Assembly: GCA_965657545.1 (NCBI GenBank) | Contig: CBFHOG010000010.1 | Location: forward strand, 1-63,584 | Reading direction: 5' to 3' | Length of the DNA: 63,584 bases | DNA from: UBA7446 sp965657545 | Lineage (GTDB): Bacteria > Bacteroidota > Bacteroidia > Flavobacteriales > Flavobacteriaceae | Shown here: one piece after another, positions 8,982 to 15,453 of the stretch | Layout: every line of letters starts with the position of its first letter | Numbering within the stretch: the first letter of the stretch is position 1 | Made by a program: the position numbers and the translations under genes | Notes under the pieces: generated by a model | The model's database searches: none | The model's input: only the letters and a program-made list of their open reading frames with translations | What the model was told of the DNA's origin: nothing

Positions 8982-10103
8982 ATGAAAATTGCCATTGTTT
9001 GTTATCCCACTTATGGGGGTAGTGGTGTTGTGGCTACCGAGCTTGGTATTTCCTTAGCCGATAGAGGTCACGAAGTCCATTTTGTCAGTTACAAACAGCC
9101 TGTGCGTTTGCAGTCCTTAGCAGGAAATCTTCACTTTCACGAAGTGCATGTGCCCAAATACCCGCTGTTTCATTTTCAACCTTATGAATTGGCGTTGTCC
9201 AGTATGTTGGTGGAAATGGTTAAGCTACATCAGATTGATTTGTTGCACGTACATTATGCTATCCCACATGCCTATGCGGCTTATATGGCAAAGCAGATGC
9301 TTAAGGAATCTGGCATTGACATCCCAGTGGTAACTACGCTTCACGGCTCAGACATTACCCTTGTTGGAAATCATCCGTTTTACAAACCTGCAGTAACGTT
9401 TAGCATTAATAATTCAGATGTGGTAACATCTGTTTCTAAAGATTTACGAAAAGATACGTTTGGCTTTTTTAAAGTGCACAAGGAAATTCACGTAGTGCCA
9501 AATTTCATCAATGTGGCACGTTACGACAAAATTCGCATCAATTGCGAACGTGATTCTGTTGCAACACCCAACGAGGTTATTATCACCCATGTAAGTAATT
9601 TTAGACCTGTAAAACGCGTACTAGATGTCGTTGAAACTTTTGCACTTGTGCGTGATAAAATTCCCGCTAAACTGATGATGGTTGGCGATGGACCAGACCG
9701 AATGGCTGCAGAATCGCGTTGCCGTGAACTAAACATTTGGGACGATGTGGTTTTCTATGGCAAAACCAACGAGGTGAGTAAAATTTTATGCTTTTCAGAT
9801 TTGATGTTATTGCCCTCACAAACCGAAAGTTTTGGTTTGGCAGCTTTGGAAGCCATGGTGGCTGCAACACCTGTTATTTCATCAAATACGGGCGGATTGC
9901 CTGAAGTGAATATTCACGGAGATACAGGCTATTTGACTGATGTGGGCGATGTTGAAGCAATGGCATCTTTTGCGGTATCGCTATTGTCAGATAAAGAACA
10001 ATTATCTGCTTTTAAACAACAGGCATATGCGTATGCATGTCAGTTTGATGTAGCTAAAATAGTCCCCCAGTACGAGGCATTATACCAAAAAGCGTTGCAG
10101 TAA
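8982..10103 (+). CDS. bshA: N-acetyl-alpha-D-glucosaminyl L-malate synthase (bacillithiol step 1)
   Basis: The protein has 373 residues and is a GT4-family glycosyltransferase. It opens with KIAIVCYPTYGGSGVVATEL, the typical BshA N-terminus, and contains HVHYAIPHA, TTLHGSDITLVG and the donor-binding LPSQTESFGLAALEAM segment with the E-x7-E pattern. It joins GlcNAc from UDP-GlcNAc to L-malate, the first step of bacillithiol synthesis, in the cytoplasm. Length matches the family. It converges with the carboxylase gene with no gap between the two stop codons. A -7 box lies at 8929-8936. Confidence 0.93.
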   Translation: MKIAIVCYPTYGGSGVVATELGISLADRGHEVHFVSYKQPVRLQSLAGNLHFHEVHVPKYPLFHFQPYELALSSMLVEMVKLHQIDLLHVHYAIPHAYAAYMAKQMLKESGIDIPVVTTLHGSDITLVGNHPFYKPAVTFSINNSDVVTSVSKDLRKDTFGFFKVHKEIHVVPNFINVARYDKIRINCERDSVATPNEVIITHVSNFRPVKRVLDVVETFALVRDKIPAKLMMVGDGPDRMAAESRCRELNIWDDVVFYGKTNEVSKILCFSDLMLLPSQTESFGLAALEAMVAATPVISSNTGGLPEVNIHGDTGYLTDVGDVEAMASFAVSLLSDKEQLSAFKQQAYAYACQFDVAKIVPQYEALYQKALQ

Positions 10104-11705
10104 TTACATTCTAAATACCCCAAACGCATCGCTGCCTTCAATAGGCGCATTGTTTATGGTGGCCAAGCACAGGCTTAGGTGTTTGCGTGTATCTCGTGGG
10201 TCAATAACACCGTCGTCCCAAAGTTCAGATGTGGCGTGCCACACACTTGCTTTTTGTTGGGCATCTTGGAACATGGCATCTTTCTCTTTCTTTAATTGCT
10301 TTTCATCAACGGCTTTATTTAGTGACGCAGCAGACTGCCGTTTCACAATTTCCATTACTCCTGAAATTTGCTCTGCACCCATAACACCGGATTGTACATT
10401 TGGATACGAAAACAAGAATCTGGGTTGGAATGAACGTCCGCACATGGCGTAATTCCCAGCACCGTATGAATTTCCAATCAGCAAACTAATATGCGGAACT
10501 GTACTGCCAGAAACTGCGTGAATAAGCTGTGCGCCGCTGTTAATCATTCCTTTTTGTTCATACTGTTTGCCGACCATAAAGCCGGTGGTATTGTGAACAA
10601 ATAGTATAGGGGTGTTCGATTTGTTTGCCAGTTGTATAAACTGTGTTGCTTTTTGTGCAGCCTCGGCAAATATGACGCCGTTGTTGGCAATAATCGCTAT
10701 GGGATATCCATCAATATTTGCCCAACAGCACACCATGGTAATGCCGTAGTTGGTTTTAAATTCGGTAAACTCAGAATTGTCTACAATACGCACAATAACC
10801 TCTCTGATGTCAATGGCACGTTTTAGGTTTGCAGGTACAATACCCAGAAGCTCATCTGCGCTATATCTAGGTGGAACAACAGGCTTGCTTGGTGCTGCAT
10901 GTGTCTCCGCTGGTTTTAGCGTTTTAACGACATCTCTGGCAATGCTTATTGCATCTTGCTCATCGTCTGCTAAAAAATCGGCTACACCCGAAATACGGCT
11001 GTGCATGGTGGCTCCGCCGAGTTCTTCGTCATTGGCAATTTCTTTGGTTGCCATTTTTACCAATGGCGGACCCGCCAAAAATACTTTTGCCGCATCTTTT
11101 TGCATGATGGTATAATCCGACATGCCCGGAACGTAAGCACCACCTGCGGTGGCATTTCCAAATACGATAGAAATAGTCGGAATTCCCAGTTTTGAACGTC
11201 TGGACATTTCTCTAAACGACGCCCCGTAATTATTAAATACACGGTCTTGATCAGGGAGGTTAGCGCCTCCACTTTCGACCATATTAATGGTGGGTAATTT
11301 ATTTTCTAGGGCAATTTCACCCAATCGCAATATTTTTAAACTCGTGGCATAATCTACAGCACCGCCTTTGCGTGTACCGAGGTTGGCATTGATCAAACAG
11401 AGGCGTTTGTTGACATAGCCAATTCCCGCTACGGTTGTTCCGCCAGGACCAAATCCGCCCTGGTGTGTTAGGCCGGCTAGCGGCATAAGTTCTAAAAATG
11501 GACTGTTTTTATCTAACAATAGCGTAATGCGTTCACGCGCCAAAAATTTACCTCGCTTACGCGCACGGGCAATAGAGGCTTCCGTCCCTTGATTTTGGCT
11601 TTTTGCCAATTGTTCGTGTAGCTCCTGAACCAATTTTTCCATTTCAGCGTAGTTCTCTTTGTAACTCGCTTTTTTGGTATTGATAGATGACTTAAATGGT
11701 CTCAT
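10104..11705 (-). CDS. acyl-CoA carboxylase beta subunit (methylcrotonoyl-CoA carboxylase type)
   Basis: The protein has 533 residues, the standard length for the carboxyltransferase subunit. It shows GGFGPGGTTVAGIG, VESGGANLPDQ, FGNATAGGAYVPGMSDY and IGNSYGAGNYAMCGR, which place it with MCC/geranyl-CoA carboxylase beta chains rather than propionyl-CoA carboxylase. It transfers CO2 from carboxybiotin to an enoyl-CoA substrate, probably 3-methylcrotonyl-CoA in leucine breakdown. That fits with the branched-chain 2-oxoacid dehydrogenase at 26874-29282, though the two are not linked in an operon. The biotin carboxylase alpha subunit is not beside it. Confidence 0.88.
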   Translation of the reverse strand: MRPFKSSINTKKASYKENYAEMEKLVQELHEQLAKSQNQGTEASIARARKRGKFLARERITLLLDKNSPFLELMPLAGLTHQGGFGPGGTTVAGIGYVNKRLCLINANLGTRKGGAVDYATSLKILRLGEIALENKLPTINMVESGGANLPDQDRVFNNYGASFREMSRRSKLGIPTISIVFGNATAGGAYVPGMSDYTIMQKDAAKVFLAGPPLVKMATKEIANDEELGGATMHSRISGVADFLADDEQDAISIARDVVKTLKPAETHAAPSKPVVPPRYSADELLGIVPANLKRAIDIREVIVRIVDNSEFTEFKTNYGITMVCCWANIDGYPIAIIANNGVIFAEAAQKATQFIQLANKSNTPILFVHNTTGFMVGKQYEQKGMINSGAQLIHAVSGSTVPHISLLIGNSYGAGNYAMCGRSFQPRFLFSYPNVQSGVMGAEQISGVMEIVKRQSAASLNKAVDEKQLKKEKDAMFQDAQQKASVWHATSELWDDGVIDPRDTRKHLSLCLATINNAPIEGSDAFGVFRM

Positions 11706-11767
11706 AGTAATTTTTGCGTGGTAAAAGTACGATTTAGCTTTAATATCTAACTTTCGATATATTATTT

Positions 11768-11775
11768 TAATTTTG
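11768..11775 (+). promoter_or_regulatory. putative -7 box before the 46-residue gene
   Basis: TAATTTTG fits TAnnTTTG and lies 25 bp before the ATG at 11801, between divergent genes. Confidence 0.4.
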
Positions 11776-11800
11776 TCATTACATACAATAAAACCTATTT

Positions 11801-11941
11801 ATGAATGAAAATCAAACCATTTCGGAACTTATTCAAACCTTGGAACAACGTATTGAAAAGGGACGCTACAGAGACGCCGTGCATAAGATCAAACTGATGA
11901 CTACACTCGAGACTGTTCAGCGGATGCTCAACGGTAAATAA
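11801..11941 (+). CDS. small helical hypothetical protein (46 residues)
   Basis: An ATG at 11801 opens a 46-codon frame ending TAA at 11939-11941. The protein is charged and probably two helices (MNENQTISELIQTLEQRIEK, then RYRDAVHKIKLMTTLETVQ). It has a well placed -7 box and lies 23 bp before the next gene, so it looks like a real small gene heading a short operon. I recognise no family. It could also be a leader peptide for the desaturase-like gene. Confidence 0.55.
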   Translation: MNENQTISELIQTLEQRIEKGRYRDAVHKIKLMTTLETVQRMLNGK

Positions 11942-11964
11942 CGCAAAATCAATATATTTGGGGA

Positions 11965-12804
11965 GTGGAAAGTCTGATTTTATATTTTGAAACCATACCC
12001 TCGTTGCACCGCAGCATTATCCTGGTAGGTGGTATTTCCTTTTTTTGGTTGCTTGAGGGCTTGTTGCCCTTACGTCGCTTACCCTATAAAAAGTGGCAAC
12101 ATGCCTTGCCCAATTTCTTTTTTACCATAACCTCCATATTGGTGAATTTTAGCTTGGCGTTTTTGTTGCTTACCACCGCTGATTGGGTCAACACCAACCA
12201 ATTTGGTTTGTTGCACCTTTTTTCCCTTCCGTTTTGGCTCTATGTGCTTTTAGGCGTGTTGTTTCTTGATTTTATTGGGGCTTATTTGGCGCACTGGACC
12301 GAACACCGACTTAAACCACTTTGGATGGTGCATTTGGTGCATCATTCCGATCATCATGTGGATACCACGACTGCCAACCGCCACCATCCCTTAGAGAGTG
12401 TGGTGCGCTTTACGTTTACGCTAGTGGCTGTTTTTGTATTGGGAACACCCATTGGCGTTGTGATGCTGTATCAGTCGCTTTCTGTGGTGCTTAGTCAGTT
12501 TACTCATGCGAACATCCAATTGCCTAAAAAAGTAGATGCCGTGTTGAGCTATATCCTTGTAACCCCACATATGCATAAAGTACACCACCATTATGTGTTG
12601 CCCTATACCGATAGCAATTTTGGTAATATTTTTGCCATTTGGGATCGGCTGTTGGGGACATATATGCATTTGGCTGCAGAAAAAATTGTGTATGGCGTAG
12701 ATGTATTTCCCAACGAAACGGAGAACAGTAGGGTAGTGCCACTGCTAAAACAACCGTTTCAACCCTACCAAAAACCAACCATACAACCTACAGCTACAGA
12801 ATGA
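11965..12804 (+). CDS. sterol desaturase / fatty acid hydroxylase family membrane protein
   Basis: The protein has 279 residues from a GTG at 11965. It has four or so hydrophobic helices and the histidine-box pattern of the fatty-acid-hydroxylase superfamily: HWTEH, then HLVHHSDHHVDTTTANRHH, and HMHKVHHHY followed by NFGNIFAIWDRLLGTY. These histidines bind a di-iron centre in the membrane. Substrate is unknown; family members hydroxylate or desaturate lipids, carotenoids and sterols. The stop overlaps the start of the Kazal gene by 4 bp (ATGA), so the two are coupled. Confidence 0.88.
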   Translation: MESLILYFETIPSLHRSIILVGGISFFWLLEGLLPLRRLPYKKWQHALPNFFFTITSILVNFSLAFLLLTTADWVNTNQFGLLHLFSLPFWLYVLLGVLFLDFIGAYLAHWTEHRLKPLWMVHLVHHSDHHVDTTTANRHHPLESVVRFTFTLVAVFVLGTPIGVVMLYQSLSVVLSQFTHANIQLPKKVDAVLSYILVTPHMHKVHHHYVLPYTDSNFGNIFAIWDRLLGTYMHLAAEKIVYGVDVFPNETENSRVVPLLKQPFQPYQKPTIQPTATE

Positions 12805-13010
12805 AAAAGCTAATTTGTTTAGGGCTACTACTCCTTTCCTTTCAATGTGAAGACGATGTTTTAATCGCTTGTATGACGTCTCCCAAGCCCGATACCGCTT
12901 GTACCCGTGAATACGACCCTGTTTGTGGTTGTGACGGCACGACTTACGGCAATGCTTGCGCTGCCGATGCCGCAGGCGTTTTGGAATGGACACAAGGCGC
13001 GTGTGAGTAA
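12801..13010 (+). CDS. Kazal-domain lipoprotein
   Basis: The protein has 69 residues. The N-terminus is MKKLICLGLLLLSFQC, a lipoprotein-like signal with Cys16 as the lipidation candidate. The mature part is one Kazal-type fold: EYDPVCGCDGTTYGNACAAD with the remaining cysteines before and after it. Kazal domains inhibit serine proteases, but many bacterial copies have no tested role. It overlaps the desaturase-like gene by 4 bp and would be made at the same time. Confidence 0.8.
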   Translation: MKKLICLGLLLLSFQCEDDVLIACMTSPKPDTACTREYDPVCGCDGTTYGNACAADAAGVLEWTQGACE

Positions 13011-13024
13011 TAGTACTTTTTTTA

Positions 13025-13053
13025 AGATAGACACGAAGGCGCGCTAGCGGGGA
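13025..13053 (-). repeat. dispersed repeat R1, copy 1
   Basis: Read on the minus strand this is CCCCGCTAGCGCGCC followed by TTCGTGTCT. It is a diverged member of a family with other copies at 13755-13792, 41501-41545 and 59796-59838, sharing a CCCCGCTGGCGC block and a downstream GTGTCTCGTGCC block. Confidence 0.5.
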
Positions 13054-13073
13054 AAAGATGCTATACTTTTTTG

Positions 13074-13081
13074 TATATTTG
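13074..13081 (+). promoter_or_regulatory. putative -7 box of toxin-antitoxin module 1
   Basis: TATATTTG matches TAnnTTTG and lies 20 bp before the antitoxin start at 13102. Confidence 0.45.
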
Positions 13082-13101
13082 AACTAAACCCACAAATTAC
13101 A

Positions 13102-13347
13102 ATGGGAACATCAGAACTTAGAGATAAAATAATCCAACTGTTAGATACTGACAATGTAAGTTATCTTGAAGATGTTTTTGATTTTGCAAAAAAAAAAAGA
13201 ATAGAGACTGGCGATTCATTTCTCGAACTTCCCACTGAAATTCAAGAACTTTTACATGAAAGTATAGCGCAGGCTGCTCGTGGTGAAGTAACACCGCATG
13301 CAGAAGTAATGGCAGAAGTGCGTAAAAAATACAATCTTGCCAAATAA
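13102..13347 (+). CDS. antitoxin of ParDE/RelBE-type module 1
   Basis: The protein has 81 residues. The C-terminal third reads ESIAQAARGEVTPHAEVMAE then basic residues, the toxin-binding tail pattern often found in small addiction-module antitoxins (Ge.ph.evm...rkky). The N-terminal part is helical and would hold the DNA-binding or dimerisation region. It is followed after 3 bp by a ParE/RelE-like toxin, the usual antitoxin-first order, and has its own -7 box at 13074. Autoregulation of the promoter by the pair is expected from the family, not shown. Confidence 0.75.
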   Translation: MGTSELRDKIIQLLDTDNVSYLEDVFDFAKKKRIETGDSFLELPTEIQELLHESIAQAARGEVTPHAEVMAEVRKKYNLAK

Positions 13348-13350
13348 CTT

Positions 13351-13665
13351 ATGTCTATAGCAGTTTCGTGGACGACTTTTGCTAAGATTACCTATTACGA
13401 AGAAATTGATTTTATAGATAAAAAATGGACAATCAAAGAAGTACAAGACTTTATTTTTTTGGTTGACAATTTTATTGAACGCTTGTCTGTAGGTATTGAA
13501 GAAGGAAAAGTCTATCCGAATAATCATATTTATTCAGTAGTTATTTCAAAGCAAACTACTGTGTTTTTCAAAAAGTATCCTAAAGACAATACGATTACTT
13601 TACTCCTTTTTTGGAATAATCAAAAAGACCCAAAAACATTAAAAAAGTTGTTATATAACCTATAG
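13351..13665 (+). CDS. ParE/RelE-family toxin, module 1
   Basis: The protein has 104 residues. It shows the ParE/RelE superfamily layout: VSWTTFAKITYYEEIDFI helix, a second helix with FVDN/IERL, then strands VVISKQTTVFFKK and ITLLLFWNNQKDPKTLKKLL. The closing N-x-x-x-D-P pattern matches the family. Members either inhibit gyrase or cleave mRNA at the ribosome; the sequence alone does not decide which. It begins 3 bp after the antitoxin. Confidence 0.75.
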   Translation: MSIAVSWTTFAKITYYEEIDFIDKKWTIKEVQDFIFLVDNFIERLSVGIEEGKVYPNNHIYSVVISKQTTVFFKKYPKDNTITLLLFWNNQKDPKTLKKLLYNL

Positions 13666-13711
13666 GAACTACTACCGCTGACTTACCCGATCTTCAGACG
13701 TACGAAGGGCT

Positions 13712-13734
13712 ACCAACAGCTTTGAAATATTACC
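13712..13734 (+). repeat. dispersed repeat R3, copy 1
   Basis: The word ACCAACAGCTTTGAAATATT followed by ACC occurs here and, with few changes, at 14636-14655 and 14793-14815. In this copy an open frame from about 13692 runs through it and stops in TGA at 13751-13753 (reading LPTALKYYQNKATK), so the repeat could be the 3' end of a lost gene. Confidence 0.45.
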
Positions 13735-13754
13735 AAAACAAAGCGACTAAATGA

Positions 13755-13792
13755 AAAGGCACGAGACACGCAGGCGAGCTAGTGGGGATCGT
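13755..13792 (-). repeat. dispersed repeat R1, copy 2
   Basis: On the minus strand it reads CCCCACTAGCTCGCC, then TGCGTGTCTCGTGCC. The second block is nearly identical to that of the copy at 59796-59838. Confidence 0.55.
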
Positions 13793-13849
13793 TTTGCGTA
13801 TGCTCATCCCACATACTTTTAAACTAAATATTTTGTAGTATGGTTTTAG

Positions 13850-13857
13850 TATATTTG
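13850..13857 (+). promoter_or_regulatory. putative -7 box of toxin-antitoxin module 2
   Basis: TATATTTG, identical to the box of module 1, lies 20 bp before the ATG at 13878, the same spacing as in module 1. Confidence 0.45.
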
Positions 13858-13877
13858 TTACATAAGCATTATTTGTT

Positions 13878-14138
13878 ATGGGAATAGTCGAGCTAAAGAA
13901 TGAAATCATAGAAATTATCAATACATCTGATGAGCGTTTTTTGCGCATGATAAATGCTTTACATCAGACCTATAAAGAGGATGTTGCTAAAGATGATGGG
14001 GTAGTGGCTTATACTTTCCAAGGGGAGTCTTTGACGAAAGCCAAGATTATAGAAAATAACAAGGAGGCCATTAAATCTATCGAAGAAGGACACTACAAAA
14101 GCCATAACGAGATTCGGGAAAAATATACCATGAAGTAA
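13878..14138 (+). CDS. antitoxin of ParDE/RelBE-type module 2
   Basis: The protein has 86 residues, soluble and charged. The N-terminus ELKNEIIEIINTSDERFLRM is helical and resembles the start of the first antitoxin (ELRDKIIQLLDTDNVSYLED). The C-terminus, EEGHYKSHNEIREKYTMK, is the toxin-binding type of tail. It sits 4 bp before a ParE-like toxin. The two antitoxins are plausible paralogues, at low identity. Confidence 0.72.
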   Translation: MGIVELKNEIIEIINTSDERFLRMINALHQTYKEDVAKDDGVVAYTFQGESLTKAKIIENNKEAIKSIEEGHYKSHNEIREKYTMK

Positions 14139-14142
14139 TGCT

Positions 14143-14445
14143 ATGGCTAAAGATTATGACCAAATCATATGGTCAACTCAATCCGAAATAGATTTAGAGT
14201 CCATTTTAACCTATTATTTGGAGTTTTCTTCAGACAAAGCATATACCTATATCAACGACATTATTGACGCTGTTGAACAAACGGTTTTTTCTGATCAATG
14301 GCAAGTTGATGAATACGATCCGTCATGCCGTAGGATTATTGTAAAAAAGAAATTCCGCGTTTATTACAAAGTTGAAACCAAAACTGTATGGGTTATTAGA
14401 ATTTATCCAACACAAAAAGACCCGGAAGGTATTTTAGAAAAATAA
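14143..14445 (+). CDS. ParE/RelE-family toxin, module 2
   Basis: The protein has 100 residues. IIWSTQSEIDLESILTYYLE gives the first helix with the common W-S-x-x-A/E start. CRRIIVKKKFRVYYKV and VIRIYPTQKDP give the strands and the closing D-P motif. It is the second ParE/RelE-like toxin in 800 bp and differs clearly from the first. It starts 4 bp after its antitoxin. Confidence 0.78.
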   Translation: MAKDYDQIIWSTQSEIDLESILTYYLEFSSDKAYTYINDIIDAVEQTVFSDQWQVDEYDPSCRRIIVKKKFRVYYKVETKTVWVIRIYPTQKDPEGILEK

Positions 14446-14462
14446 AACCGCTGTCCTGCCCG

Positions 14463-14510
14463 TTCCGTTCCCGCCAAAGGCGGACAGGCAGGCGGGCGCA
14501 GGGCTTCGTC
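14463..14510. repeat. GC-rich hairpin element
   Basis: CCGCCAAAGGCGG at 14472-14484 is a perfect short stem-loop and is followed by ACAGGCAGGCGGG, a near-repeat of the same letters. A related word (CCTGCCTGCAGCAGACAGG) occurs inside the inverted-repeat element at 58717-58819. Confidence 0.4.
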
Positions 14511-14635
14511 CTGTGCCCCATAATCGTGGTAATTCCCGTAAAAAAAGTTGTGATTTTGTGTGTCATAAGTAGGTTTTTGGATTATTTAAAGATACAAACT
14601 TTTAGAAAAGCAAAAAAATCTCGCTGTCAGGGACT

Positions 14636-14655
14636 ACCAACAGCTTTGAAACATA
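14636..14655 (+). repeat. dispersed repeat R3, copy 2
   Basis: ACCAACAGCTTTGAAACATA; matches copy 1 for the first 16 bases, then diverges. Confidence 0.4.
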
Positions 14656-14792
14656 AGGTTGAATTTGGAAGCAAATAAACAGGTTTAAGCGATTTTTTGG
14701 GACATGGTGGTAGGTATTATCTCCCTAAAAGTATGATATTTAGGACAACTAAAATACTGGTTTTTAGTAATTTAAAAGTTTATAAAACCCCG

Positions 14793-14815
14793 ACCAACAG
14801 CTTTGGAATATTACC
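14793..14815 (+). repeat. dispersed repeat R3, copy 3
   Basis: ACCAACAGCTTTGGAATATT followed by ACC; one substitution relative to copy 1. Confidence 0.45.
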
Positions 14816-14916
14816 GTTTTTTATTTGGTTTTACCATAGAATACGGGGGGGTTAGGTCATCAGCATAGTTAGTAAGGAAAAAATTCTTATGATATTTTAA
14901 ACTACCTCCATGGTTT

Positions 14917-15453
14917 TTACTGTTCTAATGGAGCCATTAAAAGAGAATCTTCAACTTTGAGAAACAAAACAGGGATTTCTAATTCAATTTCAATTGGGTG
15001 AAATGACTCAAAAGATAGCTCGCCTTTATATGGTAAATAATCTATTTGTTTGGAAACATTATTAATGCTATTATTATTGTTTTCTGGATAATTACTGACC
15101 ATATTTTGATTAACGTAAGCAAAATTCAGTGCTTTTATTGTATCAATTTTATAGTCGTACCATACTTTAATTTCGCCAATATTATTTTCTCCAACAGGAA
15201 GAAAACCACAGTCCATAACAAAGTAAATATTTTTATTTTCAACAAAAATTAAATAATTTTTATCGTACAACTTATGCCAAAAAATTAAATTTTTTTGATT
15301 ATTGTTGATAAACTCAATAAATGGAAGACCATTCGATAAGTACTCTCTATTTGTAATATAATCAGACAGCTTATCTTGAAAAGTAATATTTTGTTGTGCA
15401 GTACAACTTGAAAATAGCAAAGTACCAAAAAGTAATATTATTATTTTTCTCAT
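14917..15453 (-). CDS. lipoprotein, candidate immunity protein for the RHS toxin
   Basis: The protein has 178 residues. MRKIIILLFGTLLFSSC is a lipoprotein signal with Cys17 as lipidation site. The mature part is acidic and rich in Asn, Ile and Tyr, and I recognise no family. The start overlaps the stop of the RHS gene by 4 bp, the position that immunity genes of polymorphic toxins take. An exported lipoprotein fits a toxin that acts in the periplasm, which is what the M15-like tip of the RHS protein suggests. Immunity is inferred from position and export signal only. Confidence 0.65.
   Translation of the reverse strand: MRKIIILLFGTLLFSSCTAQQNITFQDKLSDYITNREYLSNGLPFIEFINNNQKNLIFWHKLYDKNYLIFVENKNIYFVMDCGFLPVGENNIGEIKVWYDYKIDTIKALNFAYVNQNMVSNYPENNNNSINNVSKQIDYLPYKGELSFESFHPIEIELEIPVLFLKVEDSLLMAPLEQ

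Larger units (their letters stand above)
14446..14916. other. 471-base gene-free region rich in repeats
   Basis: No open frame here looks coding. The region begins with a GC-rich hairpin-rich stretch at about 14463-14510 (CCCGCCAAAGGCGG, then ACAGGCAGGCGGG), unlike the surrounding AT-rich DNA. It also holds two copies of repeat R3 (14636-14655 and 14793-14815) and a run of seven G at 14845. Together with the R1 and R3 copies before it, it looks like a graveyard of insertions at the edge of the RHS island. Confidence 0.5.

Noticed and set aside
8749..8985. 78-codon open frame before bshA
   Set aside because: Runs through a palindrome and repeat words in an intergenic region, with low-complexity composition and no family resemblance.
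10150..11115. Several plus-strand open frames across the carboxylase gene
   Set aside because: They are shadows of a strongly conserved minus-strand coding sequence.
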